Below, one piece after another: positions 34,655 to 47,479 of a DNA stretch of 64,000 nt; position 1 is the first letter of the stretch; each line of letters begins with the position of its first letter. The notes below the pieces were generated by a model. It worked only from the letters and a program-made list of their open reading frames with translations. It was not told where the DNA came from and did not search any database. Origin of the DNA: Melastoma dodecandrum (lineage: Eukaryota; Streptophyta; Magnoliopsida; Myrtales; Melastomataceae). The translations under genes and the position numbers were made by a program. The DNA is taken from NCBI GenBank assembly GCA_029817715.1, contig JARUPY010000473.1, positions 3,162,001 to 3,226,000 on the forward strand, read 5' to 3'.

Positions 34655-37446
34655 TTACTCGCGGTTTACTGGCAGGGTAAGGGCATTACAGCTCACACTC
34701 CGAAGAGCGTTGTAATCGAAACTCAAGCCCGGCTCTCCTGAGTAGTCCGTAGACTCAACACGTTCCAGCTCGACTTTCAACTCCTTCATGTTCATTTTGG
34801 CAGGAGCAATTCCTGAGAAGGTGGGCCTGGGCCTCTTAACGACGTGACTTAGACGTCTATCCCTTCTCTTACGGTGCCTTGGTGGTAAAGACGTTTTGCC
34901 GACAGCCTTCTGCCAATATTTCGAATGGTTACTCGCCTTAACCAACGTTGGTTTCTTAGAACCAAGTGAAAGTTGACTCACCTCCACAAATTCCCCGGAG
35001 AATGGGTCATATCCAATAATTTTTCGTGTCGGCACCTATTGTGACTAAATGCAATTGTTAGTTTCATTTACACCTGGCGGTGTGGAGCGGACAGGTTCAA
35101 CCACGATCTTCCCATCTGATGACATGTCTACCAGCTTGAGGAAGTAGTTGACACAGCAAGGGGTGCATAGTTGCGAGATCGGGATTTTGTTCTGAGATAT
35201 CAATTTGTATTTCTGGCAGAGTATCTTGTCCTCCAAAAATTGAGCTATTGGCGAACCTGTTCGAATTGCTTGCACATCTACCTTAGGCGGTCGACTGCTC
35301 TGTTTGACAGCTTACTTTTGAGGACTTGCCACCTGCTGAGATATGTTAGGCGCGCCACCTTTTCCGGTACCTCCAAGTCGCGATTCACCAATAAAATCTA
35401 CCTTATCCAGTCCATGCTCTGCTTCTGGCTGGATGCAACTTTCATCAAAATCAAATTGGCGATTGGGTCACTTCAGGATACGGAGTTGTTGGATAGCCAT
35501 TTCTCTAGTTCTACCGCGACCATGAGGGCCACATCTTCCTCCCCGAATAGCTGGCCTACGATCCACACTCGGGGGACTTTTGCTGATAGTCTGTCTCCTC
35601 TGCGAGCTAGCAGGAGCAAACCGCGATCCTGGCGAAACCATTCCCATGGCCACCTCTTCACGTGGGGACAAATCATACCAGGTATCCTCCTGATTGTTTT
35701 GCAAGTACTTCCTGAAAGTATTGCATCTGTCCGTGGTGTGCGTGTCGTCCATATGCCAACAACACATATTGTTGGCAACCCCCTTTACTGGGCAGGTGAC
35801 TACTCTTTTGTCGGCCAATCGACGGAACAAAGCATTTGCGATGATGGTTTCTCCTGGAGTCTTTGTCTCCTGCAAGGGAATGTTGAAATTAGTTTTGATG
35901 ACATTGACATCAGCATAAAAAATGTCGAATGTATGGATGGCAATTTTATCATCGAAAGGTTTATCGTCAACCATGGTGACTTCGTCTACTTCAGGAAAAC
36001 ATAACTCTTTCGACTCTATAAGGTCATGAATTATGTTTCTGAACGACAGGCAATCCTTAGTCGTGTGTGTGAATGACTCGTGCCATTTGCAATAATTCCT
36101 GGTTTTTTCTCTCTCAGTTTTCGGCACTCTATGGCCAAGCTATAGTTTGATCCGCTTTCGCTCGAAAAGCCAATCGAAGATCGCATATGCCTTGTCTATG
36201 TCAAAGGAATATTTCCTTTCTTCACCAGATTTCTGGGATGCTTTAGCCTTTGGGTTTTTTCTTGCTAGCAGGTCGCAAATTATGGCATCGCCTTTTACAA
36301 ACTCCGCCATGTCTACCTCGAAACTATTAGGTTCCACCTGATACGCTCGGGTAAACTGAGCCTCTTCCATTAATAACAGCTGATATTCAGTTGCTCTCCT
36401 GGCAAGATCATACAGATCTCTGAAATGTTCCCCTTGTAATTTCTTTCTAAGAGGGATCGTTAGCGCGTTTAACGGGACCATCAGCTGATCTCTTTTAGGA
36501 ATGGCGGGTCTACATCTAAGCAACGCCTTACGTAGGCACATTCGGAACTGCCCAGGGTGTTCTCCGGCTGCTTGCCTTAGTGGCATTACTTCAAATATCG
36601 ACATAGGCGTGTCGAGGCGGGCGAACGCTTTCATGAACATAGACTGCATTTCAGCCCATGATGCCACTAATCCTGGGGGCAAACTTGCATACCAGGTAAA
36701 CGCATCCCCTGCAAGCGAATTCGGGAACAGTTTCAACTTCCAAAAGTCATTACCGGCAGCGTCTCCAGCTTGATGGGTAAAACGAGCTATGTGTTCCGTG
36801 GGAGAGTCATTTCATCTTCTCCCGAGAAACGAGTAAAATCGGGGACCCGATACCCTCTAGGCAAGGGAAAATCCTTGTCTACATACGCTGGATACGGGCT
36901 TCTATAAAAGCACAAGTCATCTTGCCCGACAGTCCGGGCACCATCTGTTCTACCAGCTGGGCAACTACTTCTCTCAGGTTCTGTGGTGCTGGTTGATTTA
37001 AACCTCCATGACTCGTCGTAAAGGGTTCCTGAGATGGCCCTTCGGTGGTACCCAAAATGCTCATTTGCGCGGGATGGTTGTTCTTTGACCGGAGCCCTAG
37101 CATAGAAGCTTTCCTCGGGTGGTGGGACTATCCGGTCAGTCGCTGAGGCCAGGTTTTCTCCTTGTGGTATCTCATCCATAGGTGCCTTCCCGTGATGGCG
37201 AGGAGGGATATAATCTGCATTTCTATTTGCTTTGCCCTGCACCTCGCTATCTTCGTCAGCCAGGTTCACTGTACACATGGCGTCGGGTCTATAAGGCATG
37301 GGAGACCGAGAAGAAGAAGGCCCAAAAGTCGGTGTCCTCTCTCTATGATACGCATCTGCATTGCCTTGATTGGTATTACTCCAAGGGTCATCCTTGTAGA
37401 ACGACACAGTTTGCTTCCCAGTAGCTGCTCGACGAGCGTCTCCCAT
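34655..37446 (-). pseudogene. Gypsy gag, broken
   Basis: The start MGDARRAATGKQ is at 37446. The capsid domain at 36140-36736 (FPNSLAGDAFTWYASLPP, then FARLDTPMSIFEVMPLRQ) is the typical retrotransposon gag fold. A later part at 35468-36127 has CKWHESFTHTTKDC, a degenerate zinc-knuckle-like Cys/His cluster. The frame shifts near 36760 and again near 35450. Gag packages the element RNA. Confidence 0.8.
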
Positions 37447-37930
37447 GAAAGAATTATTTCTGTCGACAGGAATGCTTGATTTCAGGTCGGAGGTCGGCCT
37501 ACTTTAGCCTTTAATCATCTCTCGTATCTGAGCCATTAATTCAGAGCCATGGCGCACATTTTCTTCTTGCAACCCGGCGATACGCATGTCTATGTTTATC
37601 TGCATATTTTGCTAGTTCTCATGCACATTTCGCATGTCTCGCAATTCTCTTTGTACGCTCAGTAGATTCCCATGCAAATTCCCCATGTTTTCCTTTATAT
37701 CATTGAATTCGTTGTGAAACTCTAGCCTTGATATGAACTCGGAAGGGGTATGTGTTACCACAGGGGGCTGAGTAGTTTGGGGCTGAGTAGTTTCTACTTG
37801 GCTTTCTTAAATTGTACTATCGTCATCTACAGTTCCTGTCACTCCTTGGTTTTCTCCATCTAATGGAGGAGGAGGAGGAGGATTCAGAGCACCCGCTCTC
37901 CTGGTATTCCTTGCCATTTTAAATGGTCGA

Positions 37931-37948
37931 CTCCCACTGTGGTCGCCA
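37931..37948 (-). other. Primer-binding site of the Gypsy element
   Basis: TGGCGACCACAGTGGGAG on the minus strand, six bases inside the 5' LTR, starts with the TGG that pairs to a tRNA CCA end. The tRNA was not identified. Confidence 0.6.
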
Positions 37949-37954
37949 AAAACG

Positions 37955-38285
37955 TGTTCTCGCCAAAACGGATCACGTTTGGAATATTTGGCACGATTAC
38001 TCACAGGGATTCGGATGTGGTCGCCAGTAAAGAAGAAGATGGATTGAATTGATTAAACAATATCAAATGATGTCTTACAATAGAACTGAAAAGCTTACAG
38101 CCATAAAAACAAATAAAAGTTGTTGGTGCGGATGGTGGTGACGCCGTAGACTTGCTGCTGGCGCCGTAGACTTGCGAACTGGAGTGGTGGAAATCGGCTT
38201 CTGGAGGGATGGCGGACGGAGTATGGTTGAAGGTAGTAATGGATGTGGATGCCGGACAGTGGAACGAAGGCGGAGCTTTGGTGTC
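37955..38285 (-). repeat. 5' LTR of the Gypsy element, truncated
   Basis: Matches 26017-26346 closely, then breaks off at GGTGTC, after which the sequence becomes unrelated AT-rich DNA. About 530 bp of the LTR are missing. Confidence 0.85.
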
Positions 38286-38562
38286 TAAACTTTTGTACAT
38301 TATACTAAACTTTTTTAGTACAATTATAGTAATTACAAATGTACTAATTGGTACAAAATTTTTACTGTTCTGATTAGTACAAATTTGTACTAATTTGGAC
38401 CCGTATTTAGTACAATATACGAACGACATTAGTACAGTTTGTAATTACTACAATTGTACTAAATAGTGTTAGTACAATGTACAAACGTTGTAATAGTACA
38501 TGGTTAGTACAATGTACAAACGAAATTCGTACCAATTAGTTCATTTGTAATTGCTACAATAA
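38286..38562. repeat. AT-rich DNA built of GTACTAA/TTAGTAC tiles
   Basis: Short inverted repeats such as TTAGTACAATGTACAAACG recur. The segment lies exactly between the truncated Gypsy LTR and the second retroelement. Its style resembles the MULE TIRs at 4635-5412 (for example TTTTTACTGTTCTGATTAGTAC), so it could be a TIR fragment of a related element. Confidence 0.4.
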
Positions 38563-39917
38563 GCATAAGGGAAGATATGGTTCCCACTCCTGTTCCCTCT
38601 CGGGATCAGCCAGTTTGCGCATCAGGGAAGTAACAGCTTCAGAAGACCAAGCATGGAAGTCACTGCAAGCACGGATGGCTATATCAAGTCCAAAACATCT
38701 GTCACCTTCAAGGGTTGATTTATTAAAGGAAGATAACTCAGGGAATCAAATGAGTGCCCATTAATGTAAAAGCCACATCGGACCTCCAGACGGATGATTC
38801 GGAAAACCTTTGTCCTTGACAATAGTAGAAGCGACCCGAAGACTTCTGTATAACAAATGAAGGAGGAAAGGTGCAAAAGCCACGGGCTCATCAACTTGAA
38901 CTAAGAAGTTGCTAATCCAGGACATGTAAATGGCAGCTTGCTTGCCAGGATAGCAGAAGATATATTTGTTGAGCCACTCGAGATAAAAGTCAAATTCCTG
39001 CTGGTCCCCCCATTGAGACGTTTTCTTCCATACAGTCTGGAAGAGTTCCATGTGCCTGGCAACTATGCTATGAATCATATGCCCATTACATTGAAACTTA
39101 TCTTCTTCCACTCTGTGAAGACGAACACTAACGCCCGAAGTAGAGCAGCCAGTTAACAAACAAACGTCTTCTATAGTAATAGTCATGAGACCGTTGGGAA
39201 GAAAGAAAACGTTTAATCTTGAGTTCCAAAAAGGAATCAAGCTTGAGCAAACCTTGGCATCCCAAAACTTCACCTTCCTCGAGATAGACACCGGGTTTTT
39301 CGAACCCAAATAACGTAGTTTCTGATCCAACTTATCTTCCCACAATTTAAATCACTTCTCAGTAGTAGCATTAGTTGGAGGGAACCATACATGTTCTTTT
39401 GCGCTAAGCCATGAAACGGGAGCACAGAAATCGGGCTGACATACCGGGATAGTTGGCGAGGTCAGGAGATAAGTCTGGGGAACGTCATGTTCTTTGAAAG
39501 CGGACGACGGGAGTAGAGAACCCAAGGTCAGAACTGGCGGCTCTAACCCGGAATAGCGATGACTACGTCTTCATTGGCGATTTCGCGGTATCGGCCAAAA
39601 CGGACGTAGTCGTATTCCGTCTGAGCAGCCATCACTCGCAAGCGGCACTCTGACGAAGAAAAATTTACGGCTTTTACAAGAAGAAAGGGCAAGAAACACG
39701 GTTTGATCAAAGACAAGGTAGAACTTAGGCGAAGAAACGGCTTCAGAAATCGAAAAGAGACGAGGGTTTCGAAGGAACACGAAACGGTTGGTCTTCTAAG
39801 CCTGATGAATGAAAAGAGCGGGAAAAGAATTTTGCTCGACAAGATTCGTAGCAAAACGCGACTGTTTCAAGATAAACATAAAGTTCTCATATTATGTTTA
39901 ACAAAAGGGGGGCTTAA
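38563..39917 (-). pseudogene. Antisense plant-mobile-domain ORF of a second Tat-like element, broken
   Basis: The main frame at 38761-39345 has FWNSRLNVFFLPNGLMTITI, EDVCLLTGCSTSGVSVRLH, YLEWLNKYIFCYPGKQA and PSGGPMWLLH: the plant mobile domain, ending in the GGPxWLxx box. The upstream frames at 39350-39640 (SPTIPVCQPDFCAPVSWL, then KEHVWFPPTNATTEKWFKLW) continue it after stops. It pairs by eye with the antisense ORF of the first element. It is antisense to the LTR at 39918, as expected for an element on the plus strand. Confidence 0.72.
39902..39917 (+). other. Polypurine tract of the second Gypsy element
   Basis: CAAAAGGGGGGCTTAA directly precedes the TGTTGACA of the LTR and matches the tract of the first element. 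Confidence 0.75.
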
Positions 39918-40327
39918 TGTTGACACACATGAATTTCGGACTTTGTCCCAAGTGGGCCAAACAACGAGGTCCAGAAAGGTGATACTCGAGAAATCGCTCG
40001 AGTACTGGGAAGCGTCCCACTCAAGAAACAGCCCTCGAGCGCTCGAGAATAGGCTGCTCGAGAAGTAGCTGCCGAGCTCGAGAGTTATGACCAACCATAC
40101 TCGAAAGCCTCGCTATCAACCATGTTCGAGAGCCTTGCCGAGCCACGATCTAAGAGCACTCTCAGGTGCACAACTAAGCCACGATCAAGGAAGAGGACAC
40201 GGGGCAAGCTCGGAGGGGAGGATTGAGATACGATGCTCATGCCTCCTACAAAATAGGAGGGAGATCGTGCACACGATCCAAGAAGATCCTGAATCTCCTG
40301 AGTAACTGCAACCAAAAGATCCTGAGC

Positions 40328-40335
40328 TATAAAAG
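40328..40335 (+). promoter_or_regulatory. TATA box of the second Gypsy LTR
   Basis: TATAAAAG, same orientation as the LTR. Confidence 0.6.
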
Positions 40336-40425
40336 GATCGCAACAGACAATGCAAAACAACAACGGAAAACTCAAAACACAGACTCCAAGTCTTTTACCC
40401 TTTACTTTTACTTTTATCTTCTAGG

Positions 40426-40640
40426 GTGAGCCTCCGGCCCTTGGCATCCTTCTACCATCATGGTGAGCCTCCGGCCCTTGACACCAAACTTCCGCATCAC
40501 TCCACCGTCAGGGTGAGGCTCCGACCCTTGACGATTGAAATCCCGCATCACTCCACCGTCAGGGTGAGTCTCCGGCCCTTGACGATCAAATCCCCCCTTC
40601 GTCCCACCTAGGATGAGCCTCAGGCCCTTAGTATCCACAC
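40426..40640 (+). repeat. Tandem repeat inside the LTR, about 50-bp period
   Basis: Five diverged copies of GTGAGCCTCCGGCCCTTG begin at 40426, 40463, 40513, 40564 and about 40613. They are spaced 37, 50, 51 and 49 bp and separated by CATCACTCCACCGTCAGG-like units. Confidence 0.85.
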
Positions 40641-40991
40641 CCGTCGCCACCTTCGACATCCTCTGTTCCACAAGGTGAATTCTACGAAAGGAGTTCGCCT
40701 CGACCGCCTCTCATCCGTTCCCGACCGTCGTGAAGCGTCACCAGACATTTCTTGTTGTTTTCCCGTTCGAGTCATGTCTGTAAGTGTAACGCTGTAAGAT
40801 CGGTATCGTTGCATTTAATTCCGATATTGTTATTTACTTGTTATATTTGTATTTATTCACTTCGCGGTATACAACACCAAACGCTGTACATTCAGTACTA
40901 TTGTATTACGTTTACTTTAGCTTTAACGGCGACCACATTTCACTGTAAAATTCGACACGTATTGCGGGGAACAACATTTTCCGTCCCAACA

Positions 40992-41555
40992 AAAGTACGA
41001 ATGAATTTACGAACGTTATCGGCCTTTTACGAAAGTACCGTTTTTTAAAAAGTCGATGGACTTCGTACTTTTTTACGAAGCTCATCCATATTTTACAAAA
41101 CGACTCGGTAAATTTACGTGCTGCTGTTTCGTAATATATGAAATAAAATTCTTAAAGTATATATTCCGTACTTTTACAAAGCAAAAATCATATGAATGTG
41201 CTAATCCCATTCGCCTTTTACTAAATACCCTTGTTGTACAAAAAAAACGGAGAGAAAAGCAATCGATCAAAGGAAGAATTCAGGGATGTCTGTTTGGGTA
41301 GGCAAACAAGAAATTAAAGGAGAAGGACCGGTGAGTTTTTGTTTTAAAATGACTGCTGTCCAAAACACTGTCAGGTGAAGTCGTCATGCCGCCAATCACC
41401 TTTTTTCTTGATCATTCCGAGTGATCGACTCATTTGATGGTGTTGCTAAAGATCATGAAGATATCAAATCCTGTTTTTTGCAAGTGACTCGACCAGAAAA
41501 CTGTTCTTAATCTTCTACAGTATACCAGTAAAAGTAGGTCATGATGAGGAAGAAC
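40992..41555. other. AT-rich DNA after the LTR
   Basis: It has repeats of TTTACGAA and AAAGTACG in the first 200 bp. No gene is seen. Confidence 0.4.
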
Positions 41556-41817
41556 CATAGTTGTGAAAGCGCAAAGCGCACAAAAAGTGCAAACCTCCCA
41601 AATCGCTTTAAGCGCAAAGCGCGCTTTTGACATGTAGGCATCAATGTTAATCTCTTTTCGAATATTTGTCCGATGAATCCATTTTTAATATCAGTCCCGA
41701 CAAACGGCACAAGATTTGATCATAAATCAAAGAAATTGAAACTAACCGAAATTGAAACCTACGTGTATTTGAAAAGAGACAAACTGAGCTGGGAGTGAGA
41801 GCTAAGTATGTTCAACC

Positions 41818-42469
41818 ATAGTTGTTAAAGCACCAGAACGCATCCGAAGCACAATCATCTTAAATCGCTTTAAGTGCAAAGCGCGCTTTTGACATTTGGC
41901 ATCAATATTAAAAGAAAAATAAAATGTATCTAAATAATTTCAAGATAAGATCAATTCAACTTTGAATGCTAGAGAACAAAAAATTTGAAAGATTATGATG
42001 AATCTAAATCAACCATCAATATATTTCTGAAGTCACCGATAATCAGTCCAATAATCCTCATAATATAATAAAAAAATCAAAAGCTGATTAAAAACGAAAG
42101 GGAAGGAGGCGGGCTCGTAATATAATAAAAAAATCAAAAGCTGATTAAAAACGAAAGGGAAGGAGGAGACTGGCAACAACAGCGGATGTAGGAGGAGGAT
42201 AACCGACAGCGGCAGAGGAAGGAGAAAGCAGTGGGGTAACGTCAGAGAAGGGCGCGGCGGCGGGGAGGGCTGTTCGTCATTGGAGGTGAGGGTTTCTCTA
42301 ATCGGTTTAGGGTCAAGGCGCGCGCTTTAAGCGCTCTGCGCTTTGAGCTTTGGGTCAAGGCGTGTGTTTTAAGCACGCTTCTTACACTGCGCTCGAACGC
42401 TTGGGATTTAAGCCCTCTGTCCGCGCTCTGCTGCGCTTTAGGGCTTAAAGTGCGCTTTTGACAACTATG
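41818..42469. mobile_element. Second element of the same family, nested in the first
   Basis: The ends ATAGTTGTTAAAGC and GCGCTTTTGACAACTAT are inverted. Both flanks are GTTCAACC (41810-41817 and 42470-42477), an exact 8-bp duplication. The internal sequence TTAAATCGCTTTAAGTGCAAAGCGCGCTTTTGACATTTGGC, quoted in part, parallels the outer element's left end. Confidence 0.7.
42061..42166. repeat. 49-bp direct tandem duplication
   Basis: 42061-42109 and 42118-42166 are identical (TAATATAATAAAAAAATCAA through GGGAAGGAGG), with eight bases between. Confidence 0.9.
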
Positions 42470-42893
42470 GTTCAACCACATAAATCAACCCCACAGAAAT
42501 CAAAACGCCAACCCACAGAAATCAACCCCACATAAATCAAAACCCGCATACGCAAGAGATAAGAAATCAAAAATCACAGCAAGAGATGGAGGGTTTGGGT
42601 CGGGGTCCGGCGGGGCGACGGGAAGGAAGGCTTCTGGGAGATAGGGAGGTCTTCCGTCTAGCGCTGTGCTTCAAACAGAAAAAAGGAAAAATAGGGTTTA
42701 GTATAGGGACCGTTGCGCCTTTGTCGCTTCGGCTGCGCTTTGCGCCTCGCGCTTAAAACCTGAAGCGCCTCCTAAGTGCGCGCTTCAAGTGAGCCGCTTC
42801 AGAGCTTGGGAGCGAAGAGCTGAGGATGCGCCTCGCTGCGCTCTGCGCCTTAAGTGCGCTTTTGACAACACCGGTAAGAACACAGTCCATATA

Positions 42894-42907
42894 TATATAT
42901 ATATATG
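42894..42907. repeat. (TA)n microsatellite
   Basis: Seven or more TA units between the nested elements and the protein kinase gene. Confidence 0.8.
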
Positions 42908-43153
42908 CACAAGTTATCTCAAACTTCCCTTTCTGCCCCCAAACCCAATAACTGAATTCCCCTTCCCTCTACCGACTCTCTAGTTTCTTTTTATCCGTCT
43001 GTAGTACGTCGTTGCTAGTTTCGTATTTTTTTATACGGCGCGCAACCCGGGACACAAGCAATGGCATCGACCTCGCTGTGCCGTCGCTTGAGTTCCAACT
43101 ACAACGTATGGCTCCTACTACTCCCAGATGTCGCGGGGGAGACGTAACAAGAC

Positions 43154-45457
<2,304 letters not shown>

Positions 45458-47479
45458 CAATGTTAAACCTGTGTTCTGTCAATCCCTTCCCAATGCCTGG
45501 AACAACATTTTCCTCGAAAATTTCCAATCGAGAGTCAAGCTACCTTCTGTAGTCTAAATCTTGCGAACGAGGCCTCCACGAGTAATCGAAACCTGATGCC
45601 GCCACCCCTTCAGGTGAATTTCTCTCTTCGACCCCCGATCAACAATTTCCACCATTCCGAGCCAAGTCATTGAATCATTCCCGAATGTATCTTCTTGTCC
45701 GATCACCGAACAAAGAAACCCCTGTCATCCGAAAAGATGCAACCATCAGAAATGGAAGCCTCCTTCCCAAACAAAGCAATGGAAAACGGAAGAAATCCCT
45801 GCATCGTGAAAAACCACGGCCGTGACCTTCGAACAATCTAACAAGGATCTCAAAATCGAGACATTTCGAGAATCGTCGTCGTCCTTCACATTAAGCACAA
45901 TGGCTCCGTATCTCACCCTCAGGGAAAACGGGAAACACAGGAGGGTTTGGCTATCGAAACAGGAGATCGGCCGATCTATCGAGCATCGGAAGGAGAAAAC
46001 AGGGAGACGCTGGCGATATGATTGTATGAGTTTGTTGACAGGAACGAACGAACACGACGCCTCTTGCGCTAGAATCACGATGTTTTACAATGTCCCTTTC
46101 TTTCCTTCCCTTTCTATTCCTTTTCACTACGTTGTTGTTCGTCGCCTTCATGCACATTGTAATAATAATCATTACAACCTTATTACATGACACGGCAGAT
46201 TTAGTTAAACGCCACCTGTCCCGAGAAATGCATGTCCATACTGTTAGCTATAAAAATTTTTTACGAATCTTCAGAAATTATAGACTCAAGGTGACGTCAT
46301 AAAATAGTAATCATTAGTTGCTGAACTTATTTTTCAGCTGAAAATAGTTATATTTATTTAAAATTCGTTATTTCAAATACGAACTCTTCCGTGTGGGAGA
46401 AGAAAATCACAATAGTAGCGAATTTGAATAAGACACTTTCCCAACTTAAAAATTGTGTATTTTTTCAAAAGTTAAAAACCTCGTAGCGATTATGAACAAA
46501 AAACATACAAATTTCAAGATTATATTTTTTTATTCATTAATATTTAAAATTGCTACTTAGATAAGCGACTCCATAAGCATCTCTCATTTAATGTCCCTAC
46601 TTCAAATAATAACTTTACAATTTTATTCAATTCTCACTACTTAAAATATCTTTTTTTTAAAGTGTACCGTATTTCAAGAAAAATTTCATAACTAGTCGTA
46701 CGGACATATATTTCCCACCTGCCCCTTCTTGACGTTCAGCGTAAAATCCAAGGGAACGCGTGGTTTAAGGCTTGTTTTTGCTTTGTTTTGTGATGATTGC
46801 ATAGTTGCACGTACATATTTGTCAAAGGAAATACTTATTCATAAATAATTTAATTAATGTAATGTAATGACAGATTACTACAAACTGAAGCCGGCATATA
46901 ACAAACAAACATAGTAGAACTTAAGGCCACAGGAAGAAAAAACCCTAGCCGCAGAAGCCTGACAACAAGTTCTGTAACGAATCCCGGTTGCCGCCGAGCA
47001 GCGACGGGCAATCCGGTAAATGAAGAGACTAAGAGAATGTCGCGGCAACAATTCTATGGTCTGTAAATTAGACAGTGACGGTAGTAAGGTACAAGAGGTC
47101 GAGCCATTCGGAGATGAAACTTGCAGCAGCCGGTGGAAGCTCGAGAGGGAACAAAAATCATAGTTGGGTTCGTGTCACATATCTTCGCCGCCTGTTACGT
47201 GGTTTATTGTCTAAAAGTAACAACAGCCCCGCTTTGCCGGGCGATATGCCAAACATGTACCTGAAAATAGGCCACTCAGTTAGTTCATCTCGCGAAAGGA
47301 ATCGTGTTAGTGATTCGAATTCATGATGATGAATGCAGAAGATTCGACAAATGGGAATTCAACCATTAACTGCCGAGAACGGAACAGACACTTACTTGGG
47401 ACAGCGGCCCTTCCTCCTGAGAAATGGTATGTGAATCACCCACTGCACAGACAAGTGATGTTCTTAGCACTGTGGTAGT
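45458..47479. other. Intergenic DNA between the kinase and the GTD-binding gene
   Basis: 45458-46100 is likely the kinase 5' leader and promoter. 46100-46960 is AT-rich. 47000-47479 is likely the 3' UTR of the next gene. No further gene can be supported. Confidence 0.5.

Larger units (their letters stand above)
26017..38285 (-). mobile_element. Decayed Tat-like Ty3/Gypsy retrotransposon with antisense ORF, 5' LTR truncated
   Basis: Read on the minus strand: part of the 5' LTR (37955-38285), a primer site (37931-37948), gag, protease, RT, RNase H, integrase, a 3.3-kb segment with an antisense frame, a polypurine tract and the 3' LTR (26017-26879). The RT-RNaseH-INT order marks Gypsy. The length and an antisense ORF before the 3' LTR point to the Tat lineage. 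Most coding parts are broken by stops and frameshifts. The first 330 bp of the two LTRs are very alike, so the element is not ancient. It sits directly against the 5' end of the ABCG pseudogene. Confidence 0.88.
39918..40991 (+). repeat. 3' LTR of the second Tat-like Gypsy element
   Basis: 1074 bp from TGTTGACACACATG to CCGTCCCAACA, with inverted TGTT/AACA ends. A TATAAAAG box lies at 40328-40335. The U3 part has several CTCGAG copies (about 39987-40083). The transcribed part has a tandem repeat at 40426-40640. The internal region of this element upstream of 38563 is absent. Confidence 0.8.
41556..42873. mobile_element. Non-autonomous GC-palindrome element (outer copy), possibly hAT-like
   Basis: The left end CATAGTTGTGAAAGCGCAAA and the right end GTGCGCTTTTGACAACACCG form imperfect inverted repeats. 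The flanks GGAAGAAC (41548-41555) and GTAAGAAC (42874-42881) would be an 8-bp target duplication with one change. The ends are rich in GCGC/AAGCGC foldback tiles. No coding capacity. It contains a second copy at 41818-42469. Confidence 0.6.

Noticed and set aside
40426..40640. CRISPR-like array
   Set aside because: The repeats are diverged, unevenly spaced, lie inside a plant retrotransposon LTR and have no unique spacers.
41810..42477. 5-bp (TTCAA) duplication with CCATAGTTGT ends for the inner nested element
   Set aside because: It also fits, but the 8-bp GTTCAACC duplication is longer and exact, and the outer copy shows a comparable 8-bp pair. The choice is not certain.
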